Of a stretch of DNA of 34,472 nt, positions 16,401 through 23,990 are shown in pieces; position 1 is the stretch's first letter, and every line of letters starts with the position of its first letter. Source of the DNA: a virus. The position numbers were made by a program, and so were the translations under genes. The DNA lies in the IMG/VR virus record IMGVR_UViG_3300043772_002854, positions 1 to 34,472 of that record, one strand, 5' to 3'. The notes under the pieces are model-generated. The model did not search any database. It worked only from the letters and a program-made list of their open reading frames with translations, and was not told the DNA's origin.

Positions 16401-18618
16401 CAGTAGCATGTCCGTGTTTGTCAAATTTTTGATTATATTCTTTATTACCACCAAATGCTTTTGGGGAATCAAAATAACCGATGTAACTACCAACATCGTT
16501 TAAACCTTCTGACTTGTTTACAATCTCTTGTGTGTATTTAAGTAAACCTCTTTTAAAAGGGTTAACAGTTTGGTTACTATTACTGCCAGCTATAGTTCTT
16601 GGTGTCCAAGAATAGTTTTCCGTTGTAAAACCTTCATCGATGTTTTCACCAAAAGTTCCTTGATATTTTGTGTCGTATCCTGCATTTAATTCAAGTCCAA
16701 GACCCAATGGGCCATCCAAATCTTGGAATCCTAAAAGATCTGATTGTGATTTTGAATTTAAAGCTCCAGCTGTTTCTGTTTTACCAAAAAAACCTTCAAC
16801 GGCCGGACTTGTTGTATAACCTTCTTGTGGGACAGGTCCACCTTTTTCTGTTTCTGATGGGAAAAAATAATTTCCTTGGTTATATTTTGCGTAATTATTT
16901 TCTAAGGTAGGTCCGTATTTGTTAACATTAACCGTGTCAATAATTAAATTTCTGGTATGTTTACCCGTTTGGTCTAATAAATTACTACTAATATCAACTT
17001 CTTTGTAATTTACCCTATTTTCAGTAATAGCTCTACCTACTTGAATTGATTTCTCGTACTCTAATAAATTAAAGTCACCCGCGTCTAATATAGAATTAGG
17101 GTTATTAAATCCTGTTAATTTAGCTAAAAATTCTGCCGCTTTTCCAATGGCTGTTTTACGTGAAGTAATAGAATAATTTTTAATAATTAAATCTTGTCCT
17201 GTTAACAAACCAATCGGGCTTGTATTAATTACGCCAATTGTGTTATCAGTAAAGTTTAATTTAATTCTATTTAAAACTTCTACACCCCTTCTTTTTCTAG
17301 CTATTGTATCTAATTCCGAAATGTTTGTACCATCGGGTTTGTAATTTATACCTGAACCTATAGTGCTAAAAGGGATTACACCAACACCTAAAGTTCTACT
17401 AAATAGTTGGTCTCTAAAATCTCCTTGAATACCCGGATTATAAGATACAAATCCTGTACGGTCATTTAATAACACATCACCTGCAGTTCCGTAAGAAATT
17501 ATCTGTGTCGGTCCGTATTTATTATTTGCCTTTGTTAATAAGTCTCTGTCTCTAATTTCCCTAGTTGTTATAACTTGTCCACCAGGTTTAACCCAAGAGT
17601 TAATATTACCAGCAAAACTTAATTTTAAAGTTTGTGGAACCCCATATGGTGTATTATAATCTCCCGACCATTGTTGATAAACTGCAGCAAATTCAACAGG
17701 ATACCAATTTAACAAGTCTTCTTCTGTAGGATTTAAGGCTAGATTATCTGGTCTAGGTTGTGTAAAATTGTTTATCGTACTAGATATCTCTGATGCTTCC
17801 TGTACAGAAGGTAAATCAAGATTAGCAACATTTGAGTTAAACAAAGAAGTAGCGTCTTGTCCTAAACCTGCCTGTTGTGGTGTGGTTTGTCCTAAAACAT
17901 TGGCAACTTGTGGATTTATATCTTGTAAATTTTTATTAACGTTTAACTGTCTAGGATTGGTTAAATTATTATAAACCGAAGGTGTATTTGCCACAGTTTG
18001 TAATCCAGGTACATCTATATTAGATGTATTTGAATTAAATGTTGCGTCATTACCTTGTCCAGCATCTTCAGGGGTTGTTTGGCCTAAAACATTAGCAACT
18101 TGTGGATTTATATCTTGTAAATTTTTATTAACGTTTAACTGTCTAGGATTGGTTAAATTATTATAAACCGAAGGTGTATTTGCCACAGTTTGTAATCCCG
18201 GAACATCTATGTTTGATGGGTTTTGGTTAATTTGTGTTGAAGCGTCTGTCCCTTGTCCTGCTTGTATTGGTGTTGTTTGTCCAATATTGGCCTGAACCTG
18301 TGGGTTAATATTTTGTAAATTACTACCAACATTTACCTGTCTAGGATTGGTTAAATTATTGAAAACTGAAGGTGTATTTGCAACTGTAGTTAAATTGGGT
18401 ACATCTATAACGTTAAAAGTACTTTGGCTAACATCATACTCTGTTCCTCTATCAGCCCAAGGGTTACTTAAAACACTACTAATAACTGGATTTGGTGTCC
18501 CTAAATTATGTGTAAGAAGATAATCTCTAAAATTGGTATCGGTTATCGGTCCTAAAATACCACTATCAAACTTATCTATATTGTAATTGAAAGGATTTAT
18601 TTGTGGAATGTTGGGCAT
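13480..18618 (-). CDS. Large baseplate/tail protein with N-terminal tandem repeats and OmpA-like domain (1712 aa)
   Basis: Residues ~69-300 hold three near-identical repeats of about 64-66 aa plus a degenerate fourth (core VANTPSVYNNLTNPRQ). A long beta-rich body follows, with YYCRSWSSKRKYASFENLIR as one distinctive block. Around residues 1085-1160 there is an OmpA-like segment (TIQLYGYCSG, NYNLKLSHDRILSVYNWMI), a fold that binds peptidoglycan. Residues ~1380-1450 (FEPVQWDLNPEG, VDMGFKFIGGSSLGGPIKQL, AVSFNFFANTGIY) resemble a block common in phage baseplate proteins. It follows the tape measure gene after a 119-nt gap with its own ATATTTATAA element, and leads into the gp53-like gene. I infer a baseplate component that contacts the cell envelope. 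Confidence 0.75.
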   Translation of the reverse strand: MPNIPQINPFNYNIDKFDSGILGPITDTNFRDYLLTHNLGTPNPVISSVLSNPWADRGTEYDVSQSTFNVIDVPNLTTVANTPSVFNNLTNPRQVNVGSNLQNINPQVQANIGQTTPIQAGQGTDASTQINQNPSNIDVPGLQTVANTPSVYNNLTNPRQLNVNKNLQDINPQVANVLGQTTPEDAGQGNDATFNSNTSNIDVPGLQTVANTPSVYNNLTNPRQLNVNKNLQDINPQVANVLGQTTPQQAGLGQDATSLFNSNVANLDLPSVQEASEISSTINNFTQPRPDNLALNPTEEDLLNWYPVEFAAVYQQWSGDYNTPYGVPQTLKLSFAGNINSWVKPGGQVITTREIRDRDLLTKANNKYGPTQIISYGTAGDVLLNDRTGFVSYNPGIQGDFRDQLFSRTLGVGVIPFSTIGSGINYKPDGTNISELDTIARKRRGVEVLNRIKLNFTDNTIGVINTSPIGLLTGQDLIIKNYSITSRKTAIGKAAEFLAKLTGFNNPNSILDAGDFNLLEYEKSIQVGRAITENRVNYKEVDISSNLLDQTGKHTRNLIIDTVNVNKYGPTLENNYAKYNQGNYFFPSETEKGGPVPQEGYTTSPAVEGFFGKTETAGALNSKSQSDLLGFQDLDGPLGLGLELNAGYDTKYQGTFGENIDEGFTTENYSWTPRTIAGSNSNQTVNPFKRGLLKYTQEIVNKSEGLNDVGSYIGYFDSPKAFGGNKEYNQKFDKHGHATGQKEITTPLGGTIKLPGNLPSKGNTTKDSTGEYYCRSWSSKRKYASFENLIRGEKNWWLTTKPADVLGSDVPSNYSDLMTLNEVGMPKIAWEKDGVRELQITTDYESQSKGKSAVDALKNLAGFKPKVIPYMFSIENLAWVDAPQSAYLPLCEKGPNGGRIMWFPPYNIDFSESTSVNWDPTTMVGRGEPIYTYNNTERSGSLSFSIVVDHPSVLNKLRKDYAENIFDDVYHSFFAGCGNTDAYRDFIPPVRKDSTIEIPNTGVITPEVVKPKEPNDPPYTSFKVYFDNAFSDSKCPRNKQTGQYEECKGVQYINTTSQGRTLSFTYEENDLVCNGNSRPGLNKLVENKLAETCQFLVGKSGLLINPQSPSQPIFNQKYEEQEDGKNYTIQLYGYCSGAANKNYNLKLSHDRILSVYNWMIQYMESIENGDPVKFGGSDKTYPAETTLRGGFDDFIKSGQKGLRWEFYSLGDSASDPNSTNEEWAKEDTTGQDPCTSNQNSPDSLASKQARFVEVRLIKNPLNSTRISEQINNENQIVAQEKTKEEQAKKEAAQSIADSVAKSYIGECDYFQALKKSDSFIYNTLGEKLDNFHPAFHAITPEGFNSRLTFLQQCTRQGPQLIDINSPQNMIFGRPPICVLKIGDFYHTKIVIDSVNFSFEPVQWDLNPEGIGVQPMVVKVDMGFKFIGGSSLGGPIKQLQNAVSFNFFANTGIYNTARAVDNYLAQREGALQKKVVYGGYITPGQENALYDVIKQSSVMTDKKTDTVTPQPKAVDVPSTNAQTSPAVVSATTQDQKTDVKKSAVANKPATTVVGNKLENVRFECSQNFTSGNWTIGSFNKSLSPISANKTVYDQNATPKGVVGFGFYYKDYVTKSVAINNANQNYSNLLLGSRLFVQFLEGGVVNFIRTYGYSNQSENIKGAKIIRSGTYYNFGQYDKKIEPDGKVPLTIEINGVKTSNKSLILLLNQITANM
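17700..18414 (-). repeat. Tandem coding repeats of 192-198 bp in the 1712-aa gene
   Basis: Two copies (near 17890-18020 and 18082-18212) are almost identical at the DNA level with a 192-bp period. A third, more diverged copy lies 198 bp further upstream, and a partial fourth lies downstream. All periods are multiples of three, so the reading frame is kept. Confidence 0.85.
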
Positions 18619-18634
18619 GGTTTAAATTCTTTTT

Positions 18635-18644
18635 TTATAAATAT
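18635..18644 (-). promoter_or_regulatory. ATATTTATAA element (candidate late promoter)
   Basis: An exact minus-strand copy of the recurring 10-mer, 16 nt upstream of the ATG of the 1712-aa baseplate gene. The rest of the 119-bp gap (18645-18737) is AT-rich, with repeated AAGCTT/AGCTT words. I see no strong terminator there. Confidence 0.6.
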
Positions 18645-18737
18645 TTACTTCTAAACTTTTTATTTACAATATTAGCGCAGATCTCAATAAAGCTTAAAAT
18701 AATATAGCTTATATAATAATAAAGCTAGCAAGTAAAA

Positions 18738-21566
18738 TTATCTTGGTTTTCCACCGTTTCTATCACTACTCTTTGAGTATTCGATTAATTCTTTTAATTT
18801 TGAAACGAATATAGGGTCTTTTATCCAGTCGGTACCTGTTTTTCCTCCGGCTTCTCCTTTTAAAACAATTGAACCGTCTACCGTTAAATTTTCTTCAAAT
18901 TTAATTGTTGGTGATGCTCCTATTAAAGAAAACCACATGGATAAATCTTTTAAAGCATCTAATTTATTTTGGTCTACAGAATTGATTGCGTTTACGGCCT
19001 TTTCTATACCTTCCCCACCACCACTTGCAGCTAACGCTGTCGCAGTTTCTGTTAACATTGAAGTAACTCCACCTAACATTATTAAACCAGGTAAAGCTAA
19101 AAGTGATGCCGCTCCCATTGCAATTAAAGAAAGTGTTAATACACCTATTCCAGCTGCCATAGCCAAAAACCCTAATCCAGCCTGAAATAAACCTGAACCG
19201 TTTTGACCAATTACAGCAAACATTTTTGTGAAAGAATCTATAATTAATGAAACACCCATAGAGACCAAATATATAGCCGCCCCAAAAGCAACCATTGCAA
19301 CCGATAAGGCTAGGATAACTGCAACACCAATCCAACCACCTGCCGTAGCCGCAGACCCTAATGCCTCCAAACCAACCGCTAATCCCACTAAACCAAGTCC
19401 TGCTGCCTCACCAAAAAAAGCAACCGCCATCAACCCTACGGAACCAACAGTCATTAACGCAAAAGCAACAGAGGCTAAAATTAAATTACCAATACCCTTA
19501 GTAACACCCGGCATTCCCATACCCGCTGGACCTAAACCTAAAGCCATTGCTTTTAAGTTAGGTATTAACTGTATAAGACTTACTTTACCTAAAAATAATA
19601 ACGAAGGTATTGCCGCTAACATTGCTGTAAAACCAATGGCTGCCGGTACTAATAACATAGTACCTTTAGTCACACCAGGTAAAGTACCCATAGAAGATAA
19701 TCCAGTCGCCATACTAGTCAAACCAGCACCTGAACCTCCAGCGGCATTATTTACGGTACCACCTATTTTTGAAGTTATGGAACCAAATAAACTTTTAAGT
19801 CCACCACCAGCACTAATCAAAATACCTTTACCAGCTGCTAAACCAAATGCTAAACCGGCTATCACTTGTTGACCAACCCAATACGCGGCAAAACCAATAG
19901 CGGCCCCGATTAATAATTCCTTCCAATTTCCTTGTAAAAAATTCCATACATTCATAAAAACACTTTTAATTTGTTCCATGATTTGTGGAAAATTATTACC
20001 TATATATGTCGCCCATCTTTTAATTGTTTCAGCAAATTTTGTACCCCAATCACTTAATTTTGTAAAAACATCATTATCTGTAAAATATTTTTCTATTGAC
20101 ATAAAAAGTGGATAAACAGCGACTTGTAATTGATTTAAAAAATTTGTCCATCTTTCTGAAATACCTGTTGCTTGTTCCGCAGCCTCTTTCGCACTTTTCT
20201 TTTCATTTAAAGCTTTTAATAACTCATTTTTACTAAGTTGTGACAATTCTTTCATTACAGGTTTTGCGTTTTTACCCATATCTATTTGAATTTGTGCTTT
20301 ACCGTCTACCATTTGACTCATCACAGCGATAGCATCTTGTTCTTCGGGTGAAAGACCTTTACCACCTAACATTCCTTTAAACATGTTGATTTTAGCTCCC
20401 GTTTTTGCCTGTTCAACTAAGTTTTCCATAGATTGTCCAGTTGCCTCAGCAACAACACGTAATCTATCTATTTCCATAGCATTAACTTGAAACTCTCCTG
20501 TTTGACTATTAAAAGTAGCTGATTCAGCAGCCGCTTTTGCCATATCTTCGGCAAATTTTTCAGGATTATTACGAGCTTTATACATTAATTGAAACGGGTC
20601 TCCTAAACTAGCCATCGCACCACCCATTACCTGTAATTGAGCCGCCATTTCAATAGCACCTTCAGGTGAGAAAGCTTTTTCAGATGCACTTGCAATACCA
20701 TTCATGTCTATTTTATATTTCTCACTTAACTGAGCCATTTTTTGTAGACCTTTGATTCCGTTTTTAAAATTTAATTTATTTAACAGACCAATATTTTCTT
20801 GAAATTTTTTAATTACTTTACCTGCATTTAATCCCATGGCTGTTGAATCCGAATACATAGAGTATATCATATTAGCCGAATCTTCAGCCCCAAGGCCAAA
20901 TTGTTCCATTTGAGCCGTTAAACCTGCCATACCCTGCATACCAAGACCAGTTGCTTTACCAATCATGGCCATATTTTCTAATGCCGATTGGGTTAAAATA
21001 ACTGAACGACCCAACTCATCAGAATAAGCTTGTTGTGCCTCAAGAGCATCGGTAACACCAACACCATATCTGGCCATTTGTACACCAGCTTGTTGAATGT
21101 TACTTTGCATCATAAACATATTATTAGAACTTAAACCAATTTGAGCAGCAACATCTTTTGTTTTTTGACTAAATTCTAAATAACCTGTTAAAGCCTGACC
21201 TAAGTAAGTAACAAGACCACTAAGACCCATTCTAACAACACCACCAAGGGAAGCCATTTCTTTATTAATAGCCTTTATTTGGTCACGTTCTTTTTCAAGT
21301 TCCTGTACATTTTGTCTTAAAATTTTAGCTCTTTCTCTAGCCTCATCAGTACCTTCGTTTTCTAGTTTATTAATTTCTTTATTAAGGTCTTTTATCCTTG
21401 AAGAAACTTTTTGCATTTCACGATAGTTGGCAAGAATAACCCCTGTATATTTACCGGCACTTGCTAAACTTTTTCCAGTATCCCTTTGAGCGTTACGAAT
21501 TTGTTCTTGTAATTCTAAATACTCTTTTTCGTCTTTTATATTTCTATTAATATTATTGTCAGCCAT
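18738..21566 (-). CDS. Tail tape measure protein (942 aa)
   Basis: Residues ~40-110 form a coiled coil (SSRIKDLNKEINKLENEG and onward). A long helical region follows with Met/Gln/Ala-rich stretches (MQGMAGLTAQMEQFGLGAED). From about residue 555 to 870 there are multiple hydrophobic segments rich in Gly/Ala/Leu (LLIGAAIGFAAYWVGQ, LLVPAAIGFTAMLAAI, ILALSVAMVAFGAAIYLVSM) that could insert in the host membrane at DNA entry. This layout is typical of tape measure proteins, and T4 gp29 (590 aa) is the functional counterpart. It is downstream of the tail assembly chaperone and the 423-aa gene, as expected for the chaperone-tape measure order. It is 12 nt from the upstream gene, so the two are probably co-transcribed. 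Confidence 0.85.
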   Translation of the reverse strand: MADNNINRNIKDEKEYLELQEQIRNAQRDTGKSLASAGKYTGVILANYREMQKVSSRIKDLNKEINKLENEGTDEARERAKILRQNVQELEKERDQIKAINKEMASLGGVVRMGLSGLVTYLGQALTGYLEFSQKTKDVAAQIGLSSNNMFMMQSNIQQAGVQMARYGVGVTDALEAQQAYSDELGRSVILTQSALENMAMIGKATGLGMQGMAGLTAQMEQFGLGAEDSANMIYSMYSDSTAMGLNAGKVIKKFQENIGLLNKLNFKNGIKGLQKMAQLSEKYKIDMNGIASASEKAFSPEGAIEMAAQLQVMGGAMASLGDPFQLMYKARNNPEKFAEDMAKAAAESATFNSQTGEFQVNAMEIDRLRVVAEATGQSMENLVEQAKTGAKINMFKGMLGGKGLSPEEQDAIAVMSQMVDGKAQIQIDMGKNAKPVMKELSQLSKNELLKALNEKKSAKEAAEQATGISERWTNFLNQLQVAVYPLFMSIEKYFTDNDVFTKLSDWGTKFAETIKRWATYIGNNFPQIMEQIKSVFMNVWNFLQGNWKELLIGAAIGFAAYWVGQQVIAGLAFGLAAGKGILISAGGGLKSLFGSITSKIGGTVNNAAGGSGAGLTSMATGLSSMGTLPGVTKGTMLLVPAAIGFTAMLAAIPSLLFLGKVSLIQLIPNLKAMALGLGPAGMGMPGVTKGIGNLILASVAFALMTVGSVGLMAVAFFGEAAGLGLVGLAVGLEALGSAATAGGWIGVAVILALSVAMVAFGAAIYLVSMGVSLIIDSFTKMFAVIGQNGSGLFQAGLGFLAMAAGIGVLTLSLIAMGAASLLALPGLIMLGGVTSMLTETATALAASGGGEGIEKAVNAINSVDQNKLDALKDLSMWFSLIGASPTIKFEENLTVDGSIVLKGEAGGKTGTDWIKDPIFVSKLKELIEYSKSSDRNGGKPR

Positions 21567-21578
21567 TAATTAAACATT

Positions 21579-22847
21579 TTATAAAACTATTTGTAATTCA
21601 GCTTTAACTGGTTTACCAAAAGTATCATTATCCATAGGTTTCTTAGAAACTTCAACATTTATTTTATCTTGTAATTTAAAAGATCCTGTCGGTATTTTAC
21701 AAACAACAGCCTTATTATTTTTAAGACCTATAACAATTGTATTATTAGAACTAAAATTTTGACTTTTTCTAACTGTAGCTTTGTCTTTATATTGATTACC
21801 GTTGAATTGGTTTTCAACCTCTTTTACGGCCATAGGGTCTGCAGAGGTATCTGTTATTTTAAGAATAACCTTACTAACTTCTACAGGATCATTTGTTAAA
21901 TTTTTTAAATTACCGTCCCATTTAGTTTGACCTTGTTGTGATTGAGCCACTTTTTTTGTGTACTCATCCATTTCTAAACCCGCTCTTGTTCTTGCTTTAG
22001 GTCCTAAAACAATTGATTGTATATAAATTTTTCCATTTAAATTTTTGGTTTTAGTTGGGTCAACATTTTCTTCTTCTTCCTCTTCTTTAATTAATATAGT
22101 ATTTTTAGCTATTTGATTAATATAAGATTCTACAGTATTTTTAGGTTTTTCTTTTGGGAATAAATTTGGTGCAGCTAGTCTTCTATTATTATAAGTAAAT
22201 TTAAAAAATCCAGCTAAGTCATTGAATAATTCTTCTTTACCCTTTCCACCTTTATTACTTTCACCTACCTCTTTACCATCTTCACCTTCACCCTCCTCAC
22301 TCTCTTTATCTTCTTCTTTTTCCTTCTTAATCACTTCAATAACATTTTTAGCATTACTAAATTCTATCGTATAAAATTTACCTTTTCCGTCATCAGATCC
22401 AGTAACCAAGGCCATAACTTTATTACTTTTACCAATTATGGGTTCTTTAGTACCGGGTAGTTGGGTAATCAATTCTTCCTCTTTAGTGAAAATCATTTTA
22501 AATAATACCCCTTCTTTTGTTTTAAGTTCTAAGGTTAAGGGTTTTTTTTCTATTACACGAGCTAAAGTATAAACTGGTCTTGGTTTTGGTAAAGAAAGGC
22601 CTTCTATGTCACTATCAACAACCTGTAACAAAAAGTTAAACTTAAAAGGTTCAATACTTAATTGGTCTATTGTCTTAATAGAATCTAATCCAGGTATTTT
22701 ATATACACCTATTGATTGAAGTCTATCTTTAGCTTTTTCTAAACTACCTCGAGCTTTAGCAATATCAAGAGCTGCTTGGTCACCAGAAACAGGTGCTTCT
22801 TTTAATAAAGACCTAAATTTATTCTTGTTTAATAAAATTACTGACAT
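21579..22847 (-). CDS. Virion-like protein with N-terminal tag and shared LFNDLAGFFKFTYNNR motif (423 aa)
   Basis: The start at 22847 (MSVILLNKNKFRSLLKEAPV) is chosen because the ATATTTATAA element lies 11 nt upstream of it; an in-frame start at 22901 would swallow that element. The N-terminus contains L-L-K-E-A, a plausible prohead-protease-type site. The middle is a Lys/Glu-rich linker (DKESEEGEGEDGKEVGESNK) followed by LFNDLAGFFKFTYNNR, a motif repeated in the 850-aa protein at 28092-30644. The C-terminal third is beta-rich. No known family is recognised. It lies between the tail assembly chaperone and the tape measure, so a tail or injected protein is likely. The function is unknown. Confidence 0.75.
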   Translation of the reverse strand: MSVILLNKNKFRSLLKEAPVSGDQAALDIAKARGSLEKAKDRLQSIGVYKIPGLDSIKTIDQLSIEPFKFNFLLQVVDSDIEGLSLPKPRPVYTLARVIEKKPLTLELKTKEGVLFKMIFTKEEELITQLPGTKEPIIGKSNKVMALVTGSDDGKGKFYTIEFSNAKNVIEVIKKEKEEDKESEEGEGEDGKEVGESNKGGKGKEELFNDLAGFFKFTYNNRRLAAPNLFPKEKPKNTVESYINQIAKNTILIKEEEEEENVDPTKTKNLNGKIYIQSIVLGPKARTRAGLEMDEYTKKVAQSQQGQTKWDGNLKNLTNDPVEVSKVILKITDTSADPMAVKEVENQFNGNQYKDKATVRKSQNFSSNNTIVIGLKNNKAVVCKIPTGSFKLQDKINVEVSKKPMDNDTFGKPVKAELQIVL

Positions 22848-22858
22848 TGATGTTTTAT

Positions 22859-22868
22859 TTATAAATAT
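22859..22868 (-). promoter_or_regulatory. ATATTTATAA element (candidate late promoter)
   Basis: An exact minus-strand copy of the 10-mer, 11 nt upstream of the 423-aa gene and directly after a terminator hairpin. It probably starts the tape measure transcript. Confidence 0.6.
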
Positions 22869-22878
22869 CAAGTAAATA

Positions 22879-22903
22879 AAAAATGGGGCTAGTAGCCCCA
22901 TTA
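22879..22903 (-). terminator. Rho-independent terminator after the chaperone extension
   Basis: On the minus strand, ATGGGGCT-AC-TAGCCCCAT forms a perfect stem followed by TTTTTTATTT. It begins just 3 nt past the stop codon of the frameshifted extension (22906), so the chaperone transcript is built to include that extension. Confidence 0.85.
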
Positions 22904-22905
22904 AA

Positions 22906-23094
22906 TTATCTTCTTTTTGATTTTGCCTTATCGTATTCTTTTTTTTGTTCTTCTAGTTCTCTTTGCCATAAATCAAGATAAATACGTCTTTCCCATACAG
23001 GCATATTTTGAACGGATTCATAAGAAAATCTCATATGTTTTACCATATAATAAATTTCTCTTTTAATACTCAAATTATATTCTGACGTTAGGCC
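22906..23094 (-). CDS. Tail assembly chaperone C-terminal extension, probably translated by frameshift
   Basis: This 62-residue open frame is +1 relative to the gp26-like gene and has no good start of its own: a TTG lies at 23073, and ATGs at 23046 and 23034 have weak ribosome sites. Read through from the T7 run at 23095-23101 it continues GLTSEYNLSIKREIYYMVKH, then SYESVQNMPVWERRIYLDLW and a Lys/Glu-rich tail. The NMPVWERRIYL block matches the hallmark of tail chaperone T-domains (short helix, then M/L-P-x-x-x-R-x-x-x-[IL]). Translation by +1 or -2 slippage would give a fusion of about 312 aa. Independent translation as a 46-aa protein from 23046 is the alternative. Confidence 0.75.
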   Translation of the reverse strand, partial: GLTSEYNLSIKREIYYMVKHMRFSYESVQNMPVWERRIYLDLWQRELEEQKKEYDKAKSKRR

Positions 23095-23845
23095 AAAAAA
23101 AGTTGAGTCCGAGGGTAACTGGAGCTTGAAATGTACCTGTCGGTCCCTCCACTTCGGCCGACATATCTATACCTGGTTCAATTGAGTCAGAATATTCTCT
23201 GAATTTAAGCGAATCATAAGCTGGCATTACATTAACAAATTGTTGGATGTAGTTAATATCTCTATTACCATCAACCTCTTTAATCTGAGCTTGTAGTCTA
23301 TAGGTTAAAGCGTTTGAAATTTGAGATTTTGTTGCTTTTTCATATTTTTCAGTTCTACTAACAATAGATTTTTCATCACCAACAGTTAAAAGGCTAAATT
23401 TAATTTTCTTTTTACTTCTTGGTAATAAAAAAGAAAATTCTCTTTTTTCATCTGGTTCAACACCTTCTGGTAGTTCTTTTGTTTTTAAAGTAGATAAATC
23501 TATTTCAGTTTCAAATTCAACACCACTTGTTGGGTCAGTTAATTTAACAGGATACATTTCACCGTAACCTGTAGCACGTAACCAAATCATGATTGCATTT
23601 CTATCACCAACTAATAATTCTTCAAAAGGTACTGGAGCCTCTTTAACTTTTCTTTCCAATAAAACATCAAGAACTTTCCCACTTTTAATTAAATTGGGTG
23701 ATGTTAAAATATTTTCATCCATTGCGGTCATATATTCCACTTTTACAGCACCTTGTTGTCCAGGGTATAAAAGACCTTTAGATGGCAAAGGAATAACATC
23801 GAATGGGGCTTGAAATTGAATTTCTTGTGTTTGTTGTTTTGACAT
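23075..23845 (-). CDS. 26: gp26/T4-baseplate family protein, tail assembly chaperone (G-like)
   Basis: The 256-aa protein has the pattern of the T4_baseplate family (T4 gp26): FDVIPLPSKGLLYPG near the N-terminus, EYMTAMDENILTSPNLIKSG, LVGDRNAIMIWLRATGYGEM, and a helical KYEKATKSQISNALTYRLQA. In T4 gp26 acts in hub assembly. Here the gene sits between the tail tube side and the tape measure, the place of tail assembly chaperones in other tailed phages. The last codons (AAC TTT TTT TGG) contain seven T in a row, followed in the +1 frame by an open extension. I infer it is the short product of a frameshift pair. No clear ATATTTATAA copy precedes it; CATAAATAG at 23920-23928 is only a weak variant. 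Confidence 0.85.
   Translation of the reverse strand: MSKQQTQEIQFQAPFDVIPLPSKGLLYPGQQGAVKVEYMTAMDENILTSPNLIKSGKVLDVLLERKVKEAPVPFEELLVGDRNAIMIWLRATGYGEMYPVKLTDPTSGVEFETEIDLSTLKTKELPEGVEPDEKREFSFLLPRSKKKIKFSLLTVGDEKSIVSRTEKYEKATKSQISNALTYRLQAQIKEVDGNRDINYIQQFVNVMPAYDSLKFREYSDSIEPGIDMSAEVEGPTGTFQAPVTLGLNFFWPNVRI
23095..23101 (-). other. T7 slippery run, candidate programmed frameshift site
   Basis: On the minus strand the seven T cover the in-frame Phe-Phe codons and the first base of Trp, eight codons before the end of the gp26-like frame (stop included). Phe-tRNA re-pairs perfectly with TTT after a +1 slip. A -2 slip of the A-site tRNA also keeps TTT. Both enter the extension frame. Confidence 0.65.
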
Positions 23846-23978
23846 TATAAAAACTTTTTTTTAAATTTATTATTCTAATTAACCTTAAAACTTATTTTTT
23901 AATAGTAAAGATTATACCCATAAATAGGTTTATTTTAATTTTTCCTTAATAAAATTTTATTATTAAATAAAATCTTCT

Positions 23979-23986
23979 TATATTTG
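23979..23986 (+). promoter_or_regulatory. TAnnTTTG promoter element for the metallopeptidase
   Basis: TATATTTG ends 4 nt before the ATG at 23991, so transcription would begin at or next to the start codon. The -33 region is TTTTAT rather than TTG, so the promoter is incomplete. The rest of the 145-bp divergent gap (23846-23978) is AT-rich with no clear feature. Confidence 0.55.
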
Positions 23987-23990
23987 TAAT

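Noticed and set aside
17700-18414. Regular 192-198 bp repeats that might suggest a non-coding repeat array or CRISPR-like element
   Set aside because: All periods are multiples of three, the frame is open throughout, and the repeats translate into matching protein units.
18964-19335. 123-aa minus-strand open frame rich in Cys/Trp/Phe
   Set aside because: It is an alternative frame of the Gly/Ala-rich tape measure segment; the composition is implausible for a protein.
19228-19872. 214-aa plus-strand open frame rich in Pro/Ala/Lys
   Set aside because: It lies antisense within the hydrophobic part of the tape measure gene, has biased low-complexity composition, and has no promoter or start context.
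22848-22901. N-terminal 18 residues of the longest reading of the 423-aa gene (start at 22901)
   Set aside because: The segment covers the terminator hairpin and the ATATTTATAA element, so translation from there is unlikely.
23846-23990. Divergent 145-bp gap examined for an origin, operator or small RNA
   Set aside because: Only AT-rich sequence and the TATATTTG element were found; no repeats, dyads or hairpin with T-tract.
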